From contig CALGUT010000172.1 of the NCBI GenBank assembly GCA_937920335.1, positions 1 through 9,518 on the forward strand: a stretch of 9,518 nt of DNA, read 5' to 3'. Source of the DNA: an uncultured Opitutales bacterium. Lineage in GTDB: Bacteria > Verrucomicrobiota > Verrucomicrobiia > Opitutales > UBA2995. The position numbers and the translations under genes were made by a program. Positions 6,834-9,518 of this stretch are shown piece by piece; positions within the stretch are counted from its first letter, which is position 1, and each line of letters starts with the position of its first letter. The notes under the pieces are model-generated. The model did not search any database. It was not told where the DNA came from and saw only the letters and a list, made by a program, of their open reading frames with translations.

Positions 6834-8828
6834 TTAATCCTTAAAGACCGACCTAACCCTCAACGCCGCTTTTATACCAACAAGCGAGCACAACAGCATA
6901 TACCGAGACCTTAATCCATCGAGGTAACATCTTACTCCAAATTCCTTTTCGGCGCTACGGGCTAAATCAATGATTTCAGGGTAATTCCTACACCGGTAAG
7001 CCGTCACACGGAGCCTGACAACAATTGCTTTCCGGGCATGCCTGCTATCACTTCTTTTCAAAAGATGACCTTTTACTGATTCCCAAACCCTATACCGACT
7101 CCACATAGATTGTTCACTAGCCAACGAGCTTACATTACCTGGACCTGGTCTACGATAAAGAGCCTCCTCCTCCTCTATAAATACTACATGATCTGCCGCA
7201 CATAGTATTCGCCCGAAATAATCTCCATCCTGGTCTGATACTAACGATTCATCCCACGAACCGACCATCTCCACCAATTGCCGGGATGTTAACCAGCTAT
7301 GAAGTGGAAACATCTCGCCTTTTAGCCACATATCAGACAACACGCTCGCTCCATCTTTTGAATGAATATAAGATCCCACGTTATTCAATGGGTCGTACTC
7401 ATTACCCTCGAAATACCTCCAGGGACATCCGGCGATAGCATTTAAGGACTGAATGCTCAGCAGGAGTTTCATTTGCTTCTCAATCTTACCGAGCGAAATT
7501 TTATCATCCGCATCCAGAAACTGTATCCATTGGCCTCTGCTTAATTGAATCCCATAATTCCTGGCGGCACAACCTCCTTTATTATCCACGCTCTTCCACT
7601 GAATCCTATCTCCAAAACTCCTAATAATACCCAAGCTATTATCCGTCGACCCATCATCAATTACAATTACTTCACAATTCTCATAAGTCTGTAAAAGTGC
7701 ACTTTCGATAGCCTCCCGCACATACTCCTCACAGTTATAACAAGGAATGATTATACTTACAAGAGGGCACGACGAGTCACACATCCCTGCCATATATATA
7801 TCATTGTGATCCTGATCATTTTTACCTTTTAAATCAACGCCGGCACACTCAGTGTGTTTTTGGCAGACCTTAATCAGGGACCTAACTCTCAGCGTAGCTT
7901 TTAGCCCAATAAACGAACTAAGCAGAGAATAGACCGTATGACCTCCCAAGTGGGCTCCCTGGAATCCGACTTTTTTTTCTTCATGATGAGCCTGTTCAAT
8001 AATATCAGGAAATCGCCTACACCGGTAAGCCACTGATCTTAGTCGGCCTAAAACTGCTCTCTTTGCACGTCTATCATTCCTCTGCTCCAGCAATTTTTGT
8101 TTAACTGACTGCCAGGCCTTAAACCTACTCAACATAGATTTCTTGCTTACCGAAGAGCTAACGTTTTCCGGCCCCGGCTTTCGATAGAGGGCTTTAACCC
8201 CTTGCACACATATAACGTTCTTTGCAGCACAAAGCACACGACCAAAATACTCGCCATCCTGATCAGCGACAAGCGTTTCATCCCAAGGTCCAATCAAGCC
8301 AACTATCGATCTTGAAGTTAACCAGGAATGAGGTGCAAACATATCCCCCCGGGACCACATTTTCACAAGCACATCAGCACCGGTTACCGAGGTCATATAA
8401 GGCTTCAAGTCAAACAGTTGCTCCTCTTTATTACCAGTAAAATGGCACCATGGGCACACCAACACTGTCCGAGTCGCCGTTGAAGGGCCGACCTGATCTA
8501 ATTGGCTTTCTATCTTGCACTCCGACAACTTATCATCGGCATCCAGGAATTGAATCCAATCTCCACTCGCTAACGCTAGCCCACGGTTTCTCGCGGCACA
8601 GCCACCTCGATTGGGTCCCGTTTCCCATCGAATTCTGTTACCGAAACCCTTAATGATCTCAAGACTACTATCCGTAGACCCATCATCAATAACGATGATT
8701 TCACAATTCCCGTAGGTTTGATCGAGCGCACTCTGAATCGCTTCAGCAACATAGTGATCAGCATTATAACAGGGTATAATGATTGAAACCAGAGGAGTAT
8801 CCACCGTCGTCTTCAATTTTAAAGACAT
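6834..8828 (-). CDS. Tandem two-domain family-2 glycosyltransferase (internal duplication)
   Basis: A 664-residue protein built from two complete GT2 (GT-A fold) units, residues 12-321 and 355-664, joined by a 33-residue hydrophilic linker. Each unit has the opening strand VSIIIPCYN (14-22; 357-365), the nucleotide-binding IDDGSTD (47-53; 390-396), GGCAARN (75-81; 418-424), the metal-binding FLDADD (94-99; 437-442), and a shared DQDG-YFGR block (189-197; 532-540) in the usual position of the catalytic base region. Each also has a C-terminal YR-PGP-NVSS block (215-225; 558-568). All key acidic residues are present in both halves, so both may be active, perhaps adding two similar sugars in succession. 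Bifunctional GT2 proteins are known in polymerising systems (for example chondroitin and hyaluronan synthases), but those halves are usually dissimilar. No membrane anchor is obvious. No Shine-Dalgarno precedes the ATG at 8828. A single 2-base deletion in the linker would separate the halves (see findings). Confidence 0.93.
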   Translation of the reverse strand: MSLKLKTTVDTPLVSIIIPCYNADHYVAEAIQSALDQTYGNCEIIVIDDGSTDSSLEIIKGFGNRIRWETGPNRGGCAARNRGLALASGDWIQFLDADDKLSECKIESQLDQVGPSTATRTVLVCPWCHFTGNKEEQLFDLKPYMTSVTGADVLVKMWSRGDMFAPHSWLTSRSIVGLIGPWDETLVADQDGEYFGRVLCAAKNVICVQGVKALYRKPGPENVSSSVSKKSMLSRFKAWQSVKQKLLEQRNDRRAKRAVLGRLRSVAYRCRRFPDIIEQAHHEEKKVGFQGAHLGGHTVYSLLSSFIGLKATLRVRSLIKVCQKHTECAGVDLKGKNDQDHNDIYMAGMCDSSCPLVSIIIPCYNCEEYVREAIESALLQTYENCEVIVIDDGSTDNSLGIIRSFGDRIQWKSVDNKGGCAARNYGIQLSRGQWIQFLDADDKISLGKIEKQMKLLLSIQSLNAIAGCPWRYFEGNEYDPLNNVGSYIHSKDGASVLSDMWLKGEMFPLHSWLTSRQLVEMVGSWDESLVSDQDGDYFGRILCAADHVVFIEEEEALYRRPGPGNVSSLASEQSMWSRYRVWESVKGHLLKRSDSRHARKAIVVRLRVTAYRCRNYPEIIDLARSAEKEFGVRCYLDGLRSRYMLLCSLVGIKAALRVRSVFKD
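6837..7766 (-). repeat. GT2 unit, copy 2 (residues 355-664)
   Basis: Second unit, ending at the last sense codon before the TAA at 6836-6834. Its end (RSVFKD, stop) aligns with RSLIKV of copy 1, so copy 1 would be expected to stop near codon 322. Its candidate original start, ATG at 7793 (M346), falls only two codons from the position equivalent to M1 of copy 1. Both facts mark the linker as former gene-junction sequence. Confidence 0.95.
7792..7801. repeat. (AT)5 dinucleotide tract in the GT2 linker
   Basis: Ten bases of alternating AT inside the fused reading frame, just before M346. Loss of one AT unit shifts the upstream frame into TGA at 7779-7777. It also brings the ATG codons at 7819 and 7804 into frame with copy 2. 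Five units is short for a classical phase-variable tract. Confidence 0.6.
7802..7813 (-). promoter_or_regulatory. Candidate initiation site for GT2 copy 2 (currently out of frame)
   Basis: AGGA at 7813-7810, a 5-base spacer and ATG at 7804-7802 form one of the best-spaced start signals in the window. A second one, AAAAGG (7830-7825), lies 5 bases before ATG 7819. Both ATGs share one frame, which is off by two bases from copy 2 as the sequence stands and closes at a TAA after about 20 codons. Confidence 0.35.
7844..7856. repeat. 13-base perfect palindrome (CACACT-C-AGTGTG)
   Basis: Six-base arms around one base, lying 10 to 22 bases after the expected end of GT2 copy 1. On the plus strand it is followed by TTTTT, giving a weak terminator-like shape in the wrong direction for the genes here. 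On the transcribed strand the A-run precedes it, so it is not an intrinsic terminator for the operon. The realistic stem is five pairs with a 3-base loop. Confidence 0.5.
7866..8795 (-). repeat. GT2 unit, copy 1 (residues 12-321)
   Basis: First of two homologous 930-base units. It aligns with copy 2 at a constant offset of 343 codons (1029 bases) with no gap that I could find from the first strand (PLVSIII) to the last helix (LRVRS). Hand counts give 63 of 88 identical residues over the nucleotide-binding half (12-99) and 40 of 63 over 163-225. The nucleotide match is lower and spread out, so this is an old duplication rather than a recent one. Confidence 0.95.
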
Positions 8829-8962
8829 ATAACTATAGAATATACGGATTGGTTATTCACAGTTTTAATATCTAAGAAGTTAATTATCTACTCGGCAGCT
8901 TAGAGCTTTCCCCACACCCTCTCGGGTCAAGACTACAACTACTTAGTGTTTAAAAATCTCAT
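8829..8962 (-). other. 134-base gap without a gene
   Basis: It lies between the partial GT8-like gene and the tandem GT2 gene. It contains a 4-pair ACCC-GAGA-GGGT hairpin (8927-8916 on the transcribed strand) with no following T-run, so it is not a convincing terminator. TTGACC is present, but no matching -10 element lies at proper spacing. No ribosome site is visible before 8828. A promoter for the tandem gene may be here but cannot be pointed to. Confidence 0.5.
8833..8845. repeat. 13-base near-direct repeat upstream of the tandem GT2 gene
   Basis: Partner of the element at 6799-6811. It lies 5 to 17 bases before the ATG at 8828, where a ribosome-binding site would normally be expected. 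None is visible. Confidence 0.3.
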
Positions 8963-9518
8963 CTAGATATTCGACTTATTAAGCATGCACTTGAAGTTGT
9001 CGTCATCCCGTATCCAACCGTGATAATGCAATGCATTAGGAACTTCTCCATCAATAAGCATAGTGGAATCACAATCCGTGTATGAAACAGATTTTTTGGC
9101 CACGTAAGCCATATGAGAAAATTCGGTTGGATCAATGTATGAAAATGGAAAATTGAGATGCCAAATCAGGTAGTTCATTAGAGGCTGATCATTGTGAAAC
9201 CTAAAACTGGAGGCCTCAGACATATTCCAAAGTAGTTCACAGGATTTTCTAAAAATCTCAGTCGGCGCGACAAAGAAACCGGTGCACAAATTAGGACATT
9301 TATTGATTTTTTTAATGTAATCTGCCTGCATCTCCTTAGTTGGCAATCGGATGGATTTCATCCATTTACTCATATAATACGTTTCGCCAATAGAAACACC
9401 CTCTGATACTAGTGATATATTATTTTCTTTAAACTTACCAAGTGAAAAATCTTTTTGAAACAACACATCCGCATCTATAAATGCAATCCTATCATATTCC
9501 TTTTTAAATTCATTCGCA
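8963..9518 (-). CDS. GT-A fold glycosyltransferase (GT8/glycogenin-like), 5' end missing
   Basis: The C-terminal 184 codons of a glycosyltransferase whose start lies beyond the right edge. The frame is open to 9518 and encodes ANEFKKEYDRIAFIDADVLF at its visible N-terminus. FIDADVLF contains the D-x-D metal/nucleotide-sugar motif expected mid-domain in GT8-type enzymes, so a start at the GTG codon 9466 (the V of DADV) would be wrong. Further support comes from LCTGFFVAPTEIF (the n-G-fv strand), FHNDQPLMNYLI (ndQ..lN block) and the C-terminal ALHYHGWIRD, resembling the histidine-containing HY-G block of this fold. It is presumably cytoplasmic and acts in the same repeat-unit pathway. The gene is AT-rich (five 60-base samples at 27-43% G+C), unlike the G+C-richer genes in the left half. 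Family placement beyond GT-A with DxD is tentative. Confidence 0.75.
   Translation of the reverse strand, partial: ANEFKKEYDRIAFIDADVLFQKDFSLGKFKENNISLVSEGVSIGETYYMSKWMKSIRLPTKEMQADYIKKINKCPNLCTGFFVAPTEIFRKSCELLWNMSEASSFRFHNDQPLMNYLIWHLNFPFSYIDPTEFSHMAYVAKKSVSYTDCDSTMLIDGEVPNALHYHGWIRDDDNFKCMLNKSNI

Larger units (their letters stand above)
7767..7865 (-). other. Linker between the GT2 units, likely former gene junction
   Basis: These 33 codons have no counterpart inside either unit. The encoded peptide is polar (rich in D, N, K, H, Q) and ends in MAGMCDSSC. The DNA holds a 13-base palindrome, the element TTTAAAAGG that also follows copy 2, two out-of-frame ATG codons with purine-rich sites, and an (AT)5 tract. 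This is what remnants of an intergenic or overlapping-start region would look like. The inference rests on alignment of the flanking units, not on a homologue search. Confidence 0.7.

Noticed and set aside
8222..8653. Plus-strand ORFs of 72 and 67 codons antisense to the tandem GT2 gene
   Set aside because: The minus-strand frame carries clear GT2 motifs throughout, and these ORFs have no independent support.
8576..8764. Minus-strand 62-codon ORF in another frame of GT2 copy 1
   Set aside because: It is a frame-shifted reading of the region encoding the DDGS and DADD motifs, not a gene.
8916..8927. ACCC-GAGA-GGGT hairpin after the GT8-like gene as a terminator
   Set aside because: Only four pairs and no T-run on the transcribed side.
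1..9518. CRISPR array, tRNA or rRNA, insertion sequence, toxin-antitoxin or defence genes
   Set aside because: I looked for spaced repeats, cloverleaf segments, transposase motifs and small paired ORFs and saw none; the whole window is explained by polysaccharide genes.

Overview
The window is a stretch of a bacterial surface-polysaccharide (O-antigen, capsule or exopolysaccharide) biosynthesis locus. Every gene I can support lies on the minus strand, so transcription runs from high to low coordinates. It holds eight genes: seven predicted glycosyltransferases and one multi-pass membrane protein that looks like a Wzy-type repeat-unit polymerase. A polymerase plus many glycosyltransferases fits a Wzy-dependent pathway in a Gram-negative bacterium. 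The flippase, initiating transferase, chain-length regulator and sugar-nucleotide genes are not in view. Base composition is uneven: hand-counted 60-base samples run from about 27% to 58% G+C, as is common in horizontally shuffled polysaccharide loci. I cannot name the genus. Shine-Dalgarno signals are weak or badly spaced at nearly every start.

In transcription order: (1) 9518-8963, the 3' part of an AT-rich GT-A-fold glycosyltransferase (GT8/glycogenin-like) whose 5' end lies outside the window; (2) a 134-base gap; (3) 8828-6834, an unusual 664-residue protein made of two homologous family-2 glycosyltransferase units that align without gaps at an offset of 343 residues; (4) a 173-base AT-rich gap; (5) a compact block, 6660 to 1, of three GT4-like enzymes, a CgeB-like glycosyltransferase, the Wzy-like polymerase, and the 5' part of another GT4 enzyme that runs off the left edge. 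Within this block, genes overlap by 4, 13 and 11 bases or are separated by 42 and 27 bases, so it is very likely one operon.

Inferred division of labour: the glycosyltransferases each add a sugar to a lipid-linked repeat unit on the cytoplasmic face of the inner membrane, and the polymerase joins repeat units on the periplasmic face. Specific donors and linkages cannot be read from the sequence.

The most interesting structure is the tandem GT2 gene. Its linker looks like former intergenic or gene-junction DNA. It holds an (AT)5 tract, and removing a single AT unit would split the fusion into two overlapping ORFs, the second with AGGA five bases before its ATG. The fusion may therefore be recent, switchable, or the product of a 2-base sequencing error. 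I found no RNA genes, CRISPR array, insertion sequence or plus-strand gene, and no defence or otherwise novel system. All stretches without a gene are shorter than 300 bases.
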